This document shows positions 49,460 to 57,757 of a stretch of 64,000 nucleotides of DNA, in pieces. Both the position numbers and the translations under genes were made by a program. The notes under the pieces are model-generated. The model had not been told where the DNA came from, made no database searches, and was given only the letters and a program-made list of their open reading frames with translations. The stretch is from Guptibacillus hwajinpoensis (GTDB lineage: Bacteria; Bacillota; Bacilli; Bacillales; Guptibacillaceae). Within the stretch, counting starts at the first letter, position 1. Each line of letters starts with the position of its first letter. The stretch lies in the NCBI RefSeq assembly GCF_005144865.1, contig NZ_SWFM01000005.1:158716-222715 (forward strand). The letters run 5' to 3'.

Positions 49460-50524
49460 ATGAGTATCTATTTCATTACAGGTTTTCCTGGATTTCTTGC
49501 CGTTCATCTTGTGAAAGAATTAAGAAAGCAGAATCCCTCTGCCTTTTACTACCTTCTTGTACAAGAAGGTCAACTAGAAAAAGCGCAACTGGTGAAAGAG
49601 GATCTTCAGCTATTAAATGCTCAACTAGTTGAAGGTGATATTACAATGAGAGGTTTGGGTATTGATCCAGTTAATAGAGAAGTGATTAATGAAACTGTCA
49701 CACATGTTTTCCATCTTGCCGCCATTTATGATCTTGCTGTCCCTGCAGACATAGCCTGGCGCACAAATGTGGAAGGAACAAGTCATGTAGTTGAACTTTG
49801 TGAAGACTTATCAAATCTCAAACGGTTTATTTACTTTAGCACAGCTTTTGTCTCAGGTAATCGAGAAGAAACGATTTATGAGCACGAATTAAGTAAGGGT
49901 CAAGCGTTCAAAAATCACTATGAACATACAAAATATGAAGCAGAAGTCATAGTAGAGCATTCTTCGCTTCCTGTAACGATTGTAAGACCTGGAATTGTGA
50001 TTGGGGATTCTAAGACAGGAGAAACATCGAAATTTGATGGACCGTATTACATATTACGATTTTTCGATCAAGTTCAAAGATTGCCGATTCCTTTCCTTGG
50101 TAAGGGAGATGCTTTCGTAAACCTTGTTCCTGTCGATTTTGTGATTTCTGCAACAACGTATCTTGCTCACTGTGATGAAGCTGTAAATCAAACGTTTCAT
50201 TTAACCGATCCAGCTCCATATCCTGCTAAGAAGTTATATGAAATGTTTTGCGAGCTTCTTCTTCATAAAAAACCATCGTGGATACTTCCGAAATTTGTTG
50301 TCCTAAATGCCTTATCAGTGAAATCACTTCGGAAACGACTTGATGTGGTTAAGGAAACAATAGATTATTTTGAATGCAATGCTCATTATGACAGTACTCG
50401 CTCAAGCGAATTGCTCTCTAGTGTGGGGATTACTTGTCCTGATTTGAAGACTTATATTGAAGAGATCGTCCACTTCTATGTACGCAACCGAATTGATGAC
50501 GAGAAAAAACAACCAGTTCAATAG
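49460..50524 (+). CDS. Extended SDR, fatty-acyl-CoA/thioester-reductase-like (NAD_binding_4)
   Basis: A 354-residue extended short-chain dehydrogenase. The cofactor loop is TGFPGFLAVHL (7-17; the family has TGxxGFLG), followed by FHLAAIYDL, and the Tyr-Lys pair in YEHTKYEAE (about 152-156). The IVRPGIVIGDSKTGE and NLVPVDFV segments are typical of the male-sterility/thioester-reductase group. The substrate is unknown and no carrier-protein gene is adjacent. A GGAAGGAGT-type site precedes the ATG. It is convergent with yhhQ. Confidence 0.85.
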   Translation: MSIYFITGFPGFLAVHLVKELRKQNPSAFYYLLVQEGQLEKAQLVKEDLQLLNAQLVEGDITMRGLGIDPVNREVINETVTHVFHLAAIYDLAVPADIAWRTNVEGTSHVVELCEDLSNLKRFIYFSTAFVSGNREETIYEHELSKGQAFKNHYEHTKYEAEVIVEHSSLPVTIVRPGIVIGDSKTGETSKFDGPYYILRFFDQVQRLPIPFLGKGDAFVNLVPVDFVISATTYLAHCDEAVNQTFHLTDPAPYPAKKLYEMFCELLLHKKPSWILPKFVVLNALSVKSLRKRLDVVKETIDYFECNAHYDSTRSSELLSSVGITCPDLKTYIEEIVHFYVRNRIDDEKKQPVQ

Positions 50525-50560
50525 AAAAGCCTCTGGAGCTAGGTCTCCAGAGGCTTTTCT
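50523..50560. terminator. Strong bidirectional terminator
   Basis: AGAAAAGCCTCTGGAG and CTCCAGAGGCTTTTCT, a 16-bp stem with T-runs on both strands, between the SDR gene and yhhQ. Confidence 0.93.
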
Positions 50561-51195
50561 ATGTTTAATTGCTTTTGGTCCTGATTCGATAGTTTAGTAA
50601 GCAAATAGAAGATTGGTGTATCTAATAGCGCAAGCGCCATCTTGATAACGAATTGAGATAAGATCATTATCCAAATATTTGGTACAGAACCAATAAAAGC
50701 AATGGTGATAAAAATCGTTGTGTCAATTAGCTGAGAGCCGAAAGTACTGGCGTTGTTTCTAAGCCATTTATGCTTCTCCGCAGTTCGTTCTTTAATTTTT
50801 GAGAAAATGTATACATCCACATGCTGTGATACAAGATAGGCTACAAGACTAGCGAGAACAAAACGATAGTTCTGGCCAAGAAGAATCTCGTAGGCAGCCT
50901 GAGTATCATAGGCAAATGGAGCAACTGGTAGAAGCATGCCTAGAAAAATCATGATGCTTGCGAAGATTTGAGCCGCAAAGCCATAACGAATGGTTCGAGT
51001 AGCTTCTTCTTTCCCATAACGCTCATGAATAATATCTGTAAATAGAAACGAAAAGGCGTACATAACGACAGCAGCTGGAATGACGAAATTACCGATCATT
51101 ACCACTTTGCCTGCAAGTACATTTGCAATCACGATCGAAGTAGCAAATAGTACATTGAACAGAATAAGACTACGGTCGATGAGTTCACTTTTCAT
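50539..51195 (-). CDS. yhhQ: Queuosine precursor transporter (YhhQ/VUT family)
   Basis: A 218-residue membrane protein with six helices; SLILFNVLFATSIVIANVLA and the GSQLIDTTIFITIAFIG motif mark the VUT_1/YhhQ family that imports preQ0/preQ1. The ATG at 51195 begins 1 base after the queF stop codon (51197-51199), so the two are translationally coupled and share the preQ1 riboswitch. A longer frame upstream lies inside queF and is rejected. Confidence 0.9.
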   Translation of the reverse strand: MKSELIDRSLILFNVLFATSIVIANVLAGKVVMIGNFVIPAAVVMYAFSFLFTDIIHERYGKEEATRTIRYGFAAQIFASIMIFLGMLLPVAPFAYDTQAAYEILLGQNYRFVLASLVAYLVSQHVDVYIFSKIKERTAEKHKWLRNNASTFGSQLIDTTIFITIAFIGSVPNIWIMILSQFVIKMALALLDTPIFYLLTKLSNQDQKQLNIEKPLET

Positions 51196-51196
51196 A

Positions 51197-51613
51197 TTAA
51201 GAAGTAGCCTTCTCTCGTACAGCGGTTGTCTTAAGTTCAATACCACCTCGAGCAGACTGGTACACAGTAATTGTTACTTTCAAAGGATCAATCGCGTATA
51301 CCACATCATCAGCAATACGAGCTGCGAGCGTTTCACAGAAACTACCCTCATCACGATAAGACCAAAGATAGAACTTCAGTGATTTCGATTCGATACATTT
51401 TTCGTCTGGGACGTAAGAAATTTCAACACGTCCAAAATCAGGTTGTCCTGTTTTAGGGCATACGGCTGTAAATTCAAGTGCATTAAACGTAATTTCTTGT
51501 ACGTTCGGTGCATCAAATGCTTCATTCTTTATTACTTCTCTTGCTTGCTCTACACTTTCTGGGCGAGGCATTGGACCAGAAGATGGTAGCCAAGCTTTAT
51601 CCATGCTATTCAT
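51197..51613 (-). CDS. queF: 7-cyano-7-deazaguanine (preQ0) reductase QueF
   Basis: A 138-residue QueF of the T-fold family that reduces preQ0 to preQ1 with NADPH. The thioimide-forming Cys is in FTAVCPKTGQPDFG (about 50-53), and the QueF motif is ESKSLKFYLWSYRDEG. It is shorter at both ends than the 165-aa Bacillus subtilis enzyme. The ATG at 51613 follows AAAGGAGG, which is also part of the preQ1 riboswitch pseudoknot. queCDE are not in the window, so this pair may favour precursor salvage. Confidence 0.9.
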   Translation of the reverse strand: MNSMDKAWLPSSGPMPRPESVEQAREVIKNEAFDAPNVQEITFNALEFTAVCPKTGQPDFGRVEISYVPDEKCIESKSLKFYLWSYRDEGSFCETLAARIADDVVYAIDPLKVTITVYQSARGGIELKTTAVREKATS

Positions 51614-51620
51614 ATCTATT

Positions 51621-51663
51621 CCTCCTTTAGTTTTGTTGAAGCAGGAAGGTTCCGAACTGCTGT
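51621..51663 (-). promoter_or_regulatory. preQ1-I riboswitch overlapping the queF ribosome binding site
   Basis: On the minus strand AGCAG and CTGCT close a stem around the loop TTCGGAACCTTC. A CAACAAAACTA A-rich tail follows, then AAAGGAGG. The loop CCTT can pair with AAGG of that tail, giving the H-type pseudoknot of preQ1-I riboswitches and occluding the Shine-Dalgarno sequence. The gene context (queF, transporter) agrees. Confidence 0.8.
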
Positions 51664-51678
51664 CATACAACGCTGTCT

Positions 51679-51707
51679 ATTATAACAGAGGCTCTTTACT
51701 ATGCGAA
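51679..51707 (-). promoter_or_regulatory. Sigma-A promoter of queF-yhhQ
   Basis: Minus strand TTCGCA (51702-51707), 17-bp spacer, TATAAT (51679-51684). The start would fall near 51672, just ahead of the riboswitch. Confidence 0.65.
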
Positions 51708-51726
51708 GAAGGAAGTTGATGTAAAT

Positions 51727-51865
51727 TAAGGGGGCGGGTAACCCCCACCTCAAAATGTAAGCTAATCAAGATGAATAGGTGGGAGGTAACTGCCCCTAAA
51801 GGTCCGATTGGTTCAACTAACCATCAGAGGAGGAAGAACTCCCTCTGATGGAAGTTTCACTTTAT
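51727..51865 (+). repeat. Solo IS200/IS605-like 3' end (omega-RNA-like), copy 3
   Basis: Shares the constant blocks CTGCCCCTAAAGGTCCGA, TTGGTTCAACTAACCATC and GATGGAAGTTTCACTTTAT with copies 1 and 2. Stems differ by paired changes (CCCACCTCAAAATGT with the AGGTGGG arm; CAGAGG/CCTCTG in the last hairpin). It lies between the queF promoter and the YtxH-domain gene. Confidence 0.6.
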
Positions 51866-51941
51866 TAGTTTAGTATTTACCACAAAGGGAAAGAAAAAAC
51901 TAGCTAAGTAATTTACGATAAATCATATTGGAGGAATAGTC

Positions 51942-52445
51942 ATGCAAACGACAACAACAGTTAACGAAGAGAAAAACGGTAAACTAGTTAAAGGTATTCT
52001 GGTTGGTGCGATTGTAGGTGGAGCTGTTGCTATGCTTGATTCCACGACACGTAACAAAGTGCGTTCAACTGCTGGAAATGTAAAGAGTTCATCAAAAGGT
52101 TTTTATTCCCGTGTGAAAGAAAATCCAAGTGAAGTAAAAGATGACTGGATGGATCGTATTCAATCAGCATCAACTGTATTAAAAGAAGCGATGAATGATG
52201 CACAGTCTCTTTACGAGAAAGTAAACGATGACGTAATGGATCAGGTCAACCAGGTTAAGGAAGATTCAACTGAAGTTCTTTCAACTGCAAAAGAAGCGGG
52301 AGAAGACTTGAAGGATATTGGAAGTAAAGTAAAAGACGCCGGACAGGAAGTATCTGGTGAAGAAGGATATGAGCCAACAAATGTTCCTGGAAGTGAAACT
52401 AGAACGCCAGGGAATACTTCGGCAAATCCGAATACAAGTTTGTAA
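51942..52445 (+). CDS. YtxH-domain general stress-type protein
   Basis: A 167-residue protein with a single hydrophobic helix near the N-terminus (GILVGAIVGGAVAMLDS, the YtxH signature) followed by a long, charged, probably coiled helical tail (residues 40-140) and a disordered Pro/Thr/Asn-rich end. GGAGGAAT precedes the ATG. YtxH proteins are typical SigB-regulon members in Bacillus; no SigB promoter was recognised here. Terminator follows. Confidence 0.85.
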   Translation: MQTTTTVNEEKNGKLVKGILVGAIVGGAVAMLDSTTRNKVRSTAGNVKSSSKGFYSRVKENPSEVKDDWMDRIQSASTVLKEAMNDAQSLYEKVNDDVMDQVNQVKEDSTEVLSTAKEAGEDLKDIGSKVKDAGQEVSGEEGYEPTNVPGSETRTPGNTSANPNTSL

Positions 52446-52464
52446 AGAAGATAAAGTATAATGA

Positions 52465-52503
52465 AAAAAGGCTTCCGCTCTAATTCTGCGGAAGCCTTTT
52501 TTT
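52465..52503 (+). terminator. Rho-independent terminator
   Basis: AAAAAAGGCTTCCGC, loop, GCGGAAGCCTTTTTTT. Confidence 0.93.
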
Positions 52504-52533
52504 GTATTATGAGGTCGTCACAAATACTTTCAA

Positions 52534-52617
52534 TTAAGAAATATACGATGCGCCAATAATAATTAAAAGAATAAATAGAACTACAATTAACGCAAAACCT
52601 TGACCATATCCGCTCAT
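52534..52617 (-). CDS. YjcZ-family sporulation peptide, 27 aa
   Basis: Starts MSGYGQGFALIVVLFILLII and ends GASYIS: the Gly-rich head and single hydrophobic helix are diagnostic of the YjcZ/CotM-like short sporulation proteins of Bacillaceae. GGGAGGA lies 7 bases before the ATG at 52617. These peptides are abundant in spore formers; their role is unknown. Confidence 0.85.
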   Translation of the reverse strand: MSGYGQGFALIVVLFILLIIIGASYIS

Positions 52618-52714
52618 GATAAATCCTCCCGTCAATATCCGTTTCTTCCCTAATAACGTATGTTGAAGAAAGGGATTGCGGAATTAGGCATATGCACATT
52701 TTGGGTGGGCAAGG

Positions 52715-53437
52715 TTAAAACGATTGAATGGATGAGGCAGGAAAGTCAGTGAAGATGGCATCGCAACCAAGTTTTTGTGCTTTCAGAATCTCTTTTTGAT
52801 CATTAACAGTAAATGCTCGAACAGGAATTCCTCGTTTTTGAGTATTATGCATTAAATCCTCATCTAAGGATTGCCATTCAATGTGAAGGCCATGAGCTCC
52901 TACTTTCTTTAAATAGTCCCACGGTTCAACTAACTTCTCCATAATCAGAATAGCCGTTTCTGGGGGCGAATCCGTTTGTGTTATATGCTTTACACTATAG
53001 TGATTGAACGATGAAATAATACATCGATCTTTAAGTTGATAATGGTTGAGAAGGGCAAGTATTTTGTCTTCAATGCCCTCATAAGAAACATAGCCAGTCT
53101 TCAGCTCAATGTTCAGGGATAGTGTTGTAGAAGTAATCCATTCAAGTACCTCATCTAATGAAGGTATCGGTGTTCCTTGAAAACGACTCGAGAAAGATTG
53201 ACCTGCATCAAGTCGAATTAAATCCTCGTAGAGAAAATCCTTAACCCATCCAACTCCGTTGGTCGTTCGATCAACGCGCTCATCATGGATAACAACTGGT
53301 ATACCATCTTTGGTTAATTGAACATCCAGTTCAATGCCGTTAGCTCCAGCTTTATTAGCGGCTTGAAAAGAAATTAACGTATTCTCAGGATGTGTTCCGG
53401 AAGATCCTCGATGTCCAAAGATTGTTAAAGAAGCCAT
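52715..53437 (-). CDS. glpQ: Glycerophosphodiester phosphodiesterase
   Basis: A 240-residue cytoplasmic GDPD. The conserved start FGHRGSSGTHPENTLISF contains the catalytic HR and PENT, followed by IELDVQLTKDG (metal-binding Glu/Asp) and VIHDERVDRTT (second catalytic His). It hydrolyses glycerophosphodiesters to glycerol-3-phosphate and an alcohol. It has no signal peptide, unlike secreted GlpQ. AGAGG-type site precedes the ATG. Monocistronic. Confidence 0.9.
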   Translation of the reverse strand: MASLTIFGHRGSSGTHPENTLISFQAANKAGANGIELDVQLTKDGIPVVIHDERVDRTTNGVGWVKDFLYEDLIRLDAGQSFSSRFQGTPIPSLDEVLEWITSTTLSLNIELKTGYVSYEGIEDKILALLNHYQLKDRCIISSFNHYSVKHITQTDSPPETAILIMEKLVEPWDYLKKVGAHGLHIEWQSLDEDLMHNTQKRGIPVRAFTVNDQKEILKAQKLGCDAIFTDFPASSIQSF

Positions 53438-53601
53438 ACTCCACCTCTTTCTAATATTTCTAGTATAGGGTTGTTCTTTTACTATTCGATGATGAAGGTG
53501 TGCTTCCTTTGGTTTATTGATTATTTGTTTAAGAAACAGGTATTTGAGATGAAGTTTCGCATAGATGTTTCTATAGGTGGGGGAAGGAGGAGATCATTTT
53601 A

Positions 53602-53934
53602 GTGAAATGGAATGCTTTGCCCTTTGCACATTCACATCATTTTAAAGGTCGTATCGAAAAGCGTAATGACCATAACCATTCAATTCTTATCGGATTTTCG
53701 TTTCCCGTGAATGGAACTGGTTACGATCAGCATGTTCATCAAATTGAAGGATTAACGATTCAGGAAGACGGGCACCAGCATAGATATAGCGTTCAATCTG
53801 GCCCCCCAATTCCACTTCATTCAGGAAAACATTTTCACTATTTTGATGGGGAGACTTTTTCTGAAGATAACCATAAACACGTTATCTCTGGAAGAACAGG
53901 TTCTCAGATAGGGAATTATCCCATTGATTGGTAA
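53602..53934 (+). CDS. ymaF: YmaF-family His-rich protein
   Basis: A 110-residue protein with repeated His motifs (FAHSHHF, NDHNHS, QHVHQ, DGHQHR, GKHFHYF, DNHKH) in regularly spaced beta-hairpin units, the pattern of the bacillar YmaF family. Metal binding is likely from the His content; function unknown. The GTG at 53602 follows GGAGGAGA. A terminator follows. Confidence 0.8.
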   Translation: MKWNALPFAHSHHFKGRIEKRNDHNHSILIGFSFPVNGTGYDQHVHQIEGLTIQEDGHQHRYSVQSGPPIPLHSGKHFHYFDGETFSEDNHKHVISGRTGSQIGNYPIDW

Positions 53935-53963
53935 ATGGCGGTGTAAGTGGACCGCCATTTTGT
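53933..53963 (+). terminator. Rho-independent terminator
   Basis: AAATGGCGGT, loop, ACCGCCATTTTGTT. Confidence 0.85.
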
Positions 53964-54033
53964 TATATACTAATTTCTCGGTTATTCTGGTAGAACGTAA
54001 ATGAATAGGCTAGGTACTGAAGTTTCTGTTGAA

Positions 54034-54816
54034 TCAGATGTAGATATCTGGACGGCGATCTTCAAAAATCGGAATGCGAGTTCTAATTGAAGAAATTTCG
54101 TCTTCATTAATTGAGCCTATTAGAATTGTTTCATCGGTTCCTGCTTCAGATACAATCTTGCCCCATGGATCAATAATCAAGGAATGACCACCGAACGCAT
54201 TATCAGGATCTGAACCTACGCGGTTACAGGCAATTACATAACATTGGTTCTCAATTGCTCGGCTAATGAGTAGCGCCCGCCAGTGATCTGTCCGCTGTTC
54301 TGGCCATTCAGCAGGGACGAATAAAACCTGTGCACCTTCAATTGCATGCAGGCGAAGCCATTCTGGAAACCGAATATCATAACAAATGAACCCTGCACAC
54401 GGTAGGTTTTCTAATGTGAAGTGACTTTTGGAATTTCCAGAAACAAGATACTTTTCTTCGTTCATCAAACGGAAAAGGTGTGCTTTGCTATATTCGTGAA
54501 CAAGCTCGCCATCTCGGTTGAATACAAGCATGGTGTTTGTGACTTCGTTGTTTTGCTGTTTCGGAATAGAGCCACCAACGATGTTCACTTCATACTCTTT
54601 TGCGAGATTCGACAGAAAGGCGATCGACTTCTTGGCGTCTTTATCGCCAATTTCATCAAGTCTCGATAAGTCGTATCCCGTCGACCACAATTCTGGCAAA
54701 ACGATGATATCTGGTTTGCTAGCTACAGCTTCAGATACTAGCTGCTTCACTTTTTCAAAATTCTTCTCAGGACTACCAAATGCAATATCAAATTGCAACA
54801 GGGCAAGCTTTTTCAT
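54034..54816 (-). CDS. mtnU: Carbon-nitrogen hydrolase MtnU-like (methionine salvage-associated)
   Basis: A 260-residue nitrilase-superfamily hydrolase with the Glu-Lys-Cys triad visible: Glu42 (LPELW), Lys111 (YSKAHLF) and Cys145 (ICYDIRFPE). It resembles YkrU/MtnU, an omega-amidase that would deamidate the product of MtnE transamination when glutamine is the amino donor. It is divergent from the mtnE-like aminotransferase 108 bp away, which supports the assignment. No S-box was recognised between them. Confidence 0.87.
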   Translation of the reverse strand: MKKLALLQFDIAFGSPEKNFEKVKQLVSEAVASKPDIIVLPELWSTGYDLSRLDEIGDKDAKKSIAFLSNLAKEYEVNIVGGSIPKQQNNEVTNTMLVFNRDGELVHEYSKAHLFRLMNEEKYLVSGNSKSHFTLENLPCAGFICYDIRFPEWLRLHAIEGAQVLFVPAEWPEQRTDHWRALLISRAIENQCYVIACNRVGSDPDNAFGGHSLIIDPWGKIVSEAGTDETILIGSINEDEISSIRTRIPIFEDRRPDIYI

Positions 54817-54924
54817 CTAAACGTCCTCCTCAAGCTTTTAGAAAATTTGCTTTACATGATTGTGTATACAAGATAACATAAATTACTAGAATTTAACGAA
54901 TATTTTAACAGGATGTGATAACAC

Positions 54925-56097
54925 ATGAAACAGTTTCAGCCTTCAGATGCACTCAAGCGTTTGCCGGAACAATTTTTTGCTAAGCTTGCAGGGAAAGTGA
55001 ACCGCTATGTAGAGGCAGGATACGACATTATTAATCTAGGTCAAGGAAACCCTGATCAACCTACACCGTCGCATATCATCGAATCATTACAGGCTGCCGC
55101 TAAAAAGCCTGCTTATCACAAATACCCGCCATTTCGAGGGCAGCCTTTCTTGAAAAAGGCTGCAGCCGATTTTTATAAGCGAGAGTTTGGTGTCGATCTT
55201 GATTCAGAAACAGAAGTAGCAGTCTTATTTGGTGGGAAGGCTGGGCTTGTTGAAGTTAGTCAGTGCTTACTGAATCAAGGAGATGTTGCATTAGTTCCCG
55301 ATCCTGGCTATCCGGATTACTGGTCGGGAGTTGCGATGGCTGAAGCAGATATGCATATGATGCCTCTATTAGAGCAAAATGACTTTCTACCAGACTATGG
55401 ATCTATTCCAAATGCATTACTTCAGAAAGCAAAGCTTATGTTCTTGAATTACCCGAATAATCCTACTGCTGCTCAAGCAAACGAAGCTTTTTTCAATGAG
55501 ACAGTATCATTCGCAAACCAGCACGATCTCTGCGTTGTACATGATTTTGCTTATGGGGCAATTGGATTTGATGGTAAACGTCCAATGAGTTTTCTTGAAA
55601 CTGAGGGAGCAAAAGATGTTGGAATTGAAATTTATACGCTTTCGAAGACTTATAACATGGCAGGGTGGCGTGTGGGGTTTGCTGTTGGTAACCCATCTGT
55701 TGTCGAAAGTATTAACCTTTTGCAGGACCATTTTTATGTTAGTCTGTTTAGTGCGGTTCAGGAAGCAGCTGCAGAAGCGCTACTTGGATCTCAAGAGTGT
55801 GTCGAAGAACTACGTGCGACTTATGAATCAAGACGTAATGTCCTAATTCATGGATTACATGAAATTGGGTGGGATGTCACTTCACCATCAGGGTCTTTCT
55901 TTGCTTGGTTAAAGGTACCTGATCGCTTTACTTCAGAACAATTTGCTGACTATCTTTTGGAGAACGTGCAAATCGTAGTAGCGCCAGGTAATGGCTTCGG
56001 AGAATTTGGTGAAGGGTATGTAAGAGTTGGACTACTCACATCTGAAGATCGACTTAAGGAAGCAGTAGAAAGAATCAATACGCTCGATCTTTTTTAA
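54925..56097 (+). CDS. mtnE: PLP-dependent aminotransferase MtnE-like
   Basis: A 390-residue class I aminotransferase. The PLP lysine lies in TLSKTYNMAGWRVGF; NYPNNPT and the C-terminal substrate Arg (EGYVRVGLL) are present. The MKxFxPSDALxRLPxQFF start is typical of the YkrV/MtnE group, which converts 4-methylthio-2-oxobutyrate to methionine. Together with mtnU it would form the last step of methionine salvage; the other mtn genes are not in the window. GGATG-type site precedes the ATG. Confidence 0.87.
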   Translation: MKQFQPSDALKRLPEQFFAKLAGKVNRYVEAGYDIINLGQGNPDQPTPSHIIESLQAAAKKPAYHKYPPFRGQPFLKKAAADFYKREFGVDLDSETEVAVLFGGKAGLVEVSQCLLNQGDVALVPDPGYPDYWSGVAMAEADMHMMPLLEQNDFLPDYGSIPNALLQKAKLMFLNYPNNPTAAQANEAFFNETVSFANQHDLCVVHDFAYGAIGFDGKRPMSFLETEGAKDVGIEIYTLSKTYNMAGWRVGFAVGNPSVVESINLLQDHFYVSLFSAVQEAAAEALLGSQECVEELRATYESRRNVLIHGLHEIGWDVTSPSGSFFAWLKVPDRFTSEQFADYLLENVQIVVAPGNGFGEFGEGYVRVGLLTSEDRLKEAVERINTLDLF

Positions 56098-56195
56098 GAA
56101 AGAAAAGTTCAAAAAATAGTTTTGTAGTTCTTCAAAGTGTTGAAATAATTCGTAAGCTCATCCATATAAAGAAAAAGAAAACGTAAAGTAAGTAG

Positions 56196-56223
56196 AAAAA
56201 GCCGTGAGAATCACGGCTTTTGT
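56196..56223. terminator. Bidirectional terminator
   Basis: AAAAAGCCGTGA, GAA, TCACGGCTTTTG between convergent genes. Confidence 0.85.
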
Positions 56224-56228
56224 TGTTG

Positions 56229-56753
56229 TTATATTAAGTTGTTTTTAAGCAGTGAAGTCAAATCATCCCAGCCAAATGCTGTTTCCTGTAATGTCTTACC
56301 GCCAATTGTAACTTCTTCTTCTGCAATCCGAACTGGATGTAAATGTTCGTAGAATTGGGCAGCGGGGTTACCATTCAGCACCCATACAAGCATAGAGTGA
56401 AACCCTTCTTCTATTAAGTGTTTTGCAACATAAGCAATTAACTGGCTACCTGCTCCTTGTCGTTGTGCTTCTTCTAACATGTAAATCGCATAAAGTTCAC
56501 TGTCATAGGGATATTTTGTATTTCTATTTCCTCCACCATTCGCAAAACCTACGATATTATTCTCATGATTCACAACGATAAATATAGTATTTCCTTCTTC
56601 TAAGGATTTTCGCCATCGTGCTTCACGAATTTGAACATCCAATGAAGCTAGATAATCATCAGGAATAAGGCGCTGGTATGTCGTTCTCCAACTGTTTACA
56701 TGAACAAATGCAATTTCGGAAGCGTCCTCTACTACAGCTTTTCTTATTTCCAT
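56229..56753 (-). CDS. GNAT-family N-acetyltransferase
   Basis: A 174-residue acetyltransferase with the common bacterial GNAT start (IRKAVVEDASEIAFVHVNSWRTTYQ, residues 3-27 region), the acetyl-CoA motif QRQGAGSQLIAY and the NPAAQFYEHL segment. Substrate unknown; it resembles the YuaI/phosphinothricin-type subgroup. AGGAGG precedes the ATG at 56753. Monocistronic. Confidence 0.88.
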   Translation of the reverse strand: MEIRKAVVEDASEIAFVHVNSWRTTYQRLIPDDYLASLDVQIREARWRKSLEEGNTIFIVVNHENNIVGFANGGGNRNTKYPYDSELYAIYMLEEAQRQGAGSQLIAYVAKHLIEEGFHSMLVWVLNGNPAAQFYEHLHPVRIAEEEVTIGGKTLQETAFGWDDLTSLLKNNLI

Positions 56754-56865
56754 CTTATACCTCCTGATGCGTTAGTATTTCTTAACAAACTCATTTCTAG
56801 GTAAAGGGAATGATTCCTCCTAGTCGAATAGGTTAATTATGGATAAACGAAAGGATGATAGCATC

Positions 56866-57747
56866 ATGAAGGAGTTTGATATTAAGGTAAATGGAGAAAG
56901 TATACATGGTTTCAAATGGGGAGACCCAACGATGCCCCATGTGCTTTGTCTCCACGGTTTGACTAATAATGCCTTAGGATTTAATGAAATGGCTGAAGTT
57001 CTTAAAGAGGATTTTCATCTAATTTCTATTGATCTTCCAGGGCATGGGAAAACGATCGGTTTTAATGATGAACAGTCCTACTTTTATGACTCGATGTCTG
57101 AATGGGTTCATAACTTCATTTCTTGCGTAAGTAATTCTCCAGTATATATTATTGGTCATTCGTGGGGAGCAGCAATAGCTCTTCATTATAGTAAGCGATA
57201 TCCACACATGGTAAATGGTATCGTCATGCTAGATGGAGGGTATGTTGAACTTTCAGACGATCCATCCACAACACTTGAAGATTTGTTGAGTGAAATGTCC
57301 GAATGGGTAAATGGAAATCAATTTAGTTCAATAAAAGAATATGAAGATAAGAAAAGAGTAGAAATTGGTAGGTGGAGTAGTGCAATAGAGCAAATGGTTC
57401 ATGCTGATATGACTATAGAAAGTAACAAGGTTAGAATGAAAGCAAGTGAAGATACAGTACGTGCGATTATGAAGGCCATGTACATGGAGCCATTTCGAGA
57501 AGTACTAAATGAAGTGGATGCGCCTGTCTACCTATTAAGAGCAACACAGCCTCCAGAAGGGGAAGCCGTAAGAAATGAAGGTGCCGATCTATTAAGGGCA
57601 GAATTAAAAGGTGAATGTCGGATTAGCCCAATACCTGAGACGGGACATGTTCTCCACTGGCAAAAACCTGTTGAAGTCAATCAAGAAGTGAAAAGTTGGT
57701 TAACTGCTCAGAACAACCATCAGGTATATGAACACAACCCCCGGTAA
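56866..57747 (+). CDS. Alpha/beta hydrolase
   Basis: A 293-residue alpha/beta-fold hydrolase. The oxyanion segment LCLHGLTNNA, DLPGHGKT, the nucleophile elbow GHSWGA (Ser about 104) and the terminal His in ETGHVLHWQKP are in canonical order. The ATG at 56866 follows AAAGGAT; an in-frame ATG at 56839 has a weaker site. Substrate unknown. It shares a stem-loop at its stop codon with the convergent kinase gene. Confidence 0.87.
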   Translation: MKEFDIKVNGESIHGFKWGDPTMPHVLCLHGLTNNALGFNEMAEVLKEDFHLISIDLPGHGKTIGFNDEQSYFYDSMSEWVHNFISCVSNSPVYIIGHSWGAAIALHYSKRYPHMVNGIVMLDGGYVELSDDPSTTLEDLLSEMSEWVNGNQFSSIKEYEDKKRVEIGRWSSAIEQMVHADMTIESNKVRMKASEDTVRAIMKAMYMEPFREVLNEVDAPVYLLRATQPPEGEAVRNEGADLLRAELKGECRISPIPETGHVLHWQKPVEVNQEVKSWLTAQNNHQVYEHNPR

Positions 57748-57757
57748 AAAGGGGGTT
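57735..57757. terminator. Terminator at converging stop codons
   Basis: AACCCCC, GGTAAAAA, GGGGGTT; the stops of both neighbours fall in or beside it. Confidence 0.65.

Noticed and set aside
54817..54924. S-box (SAM riboswitch) between mtnU and mtnE
   Set aside because: The 108-bp gap shows none of the conserved S-box blocks and is too short for a full element.
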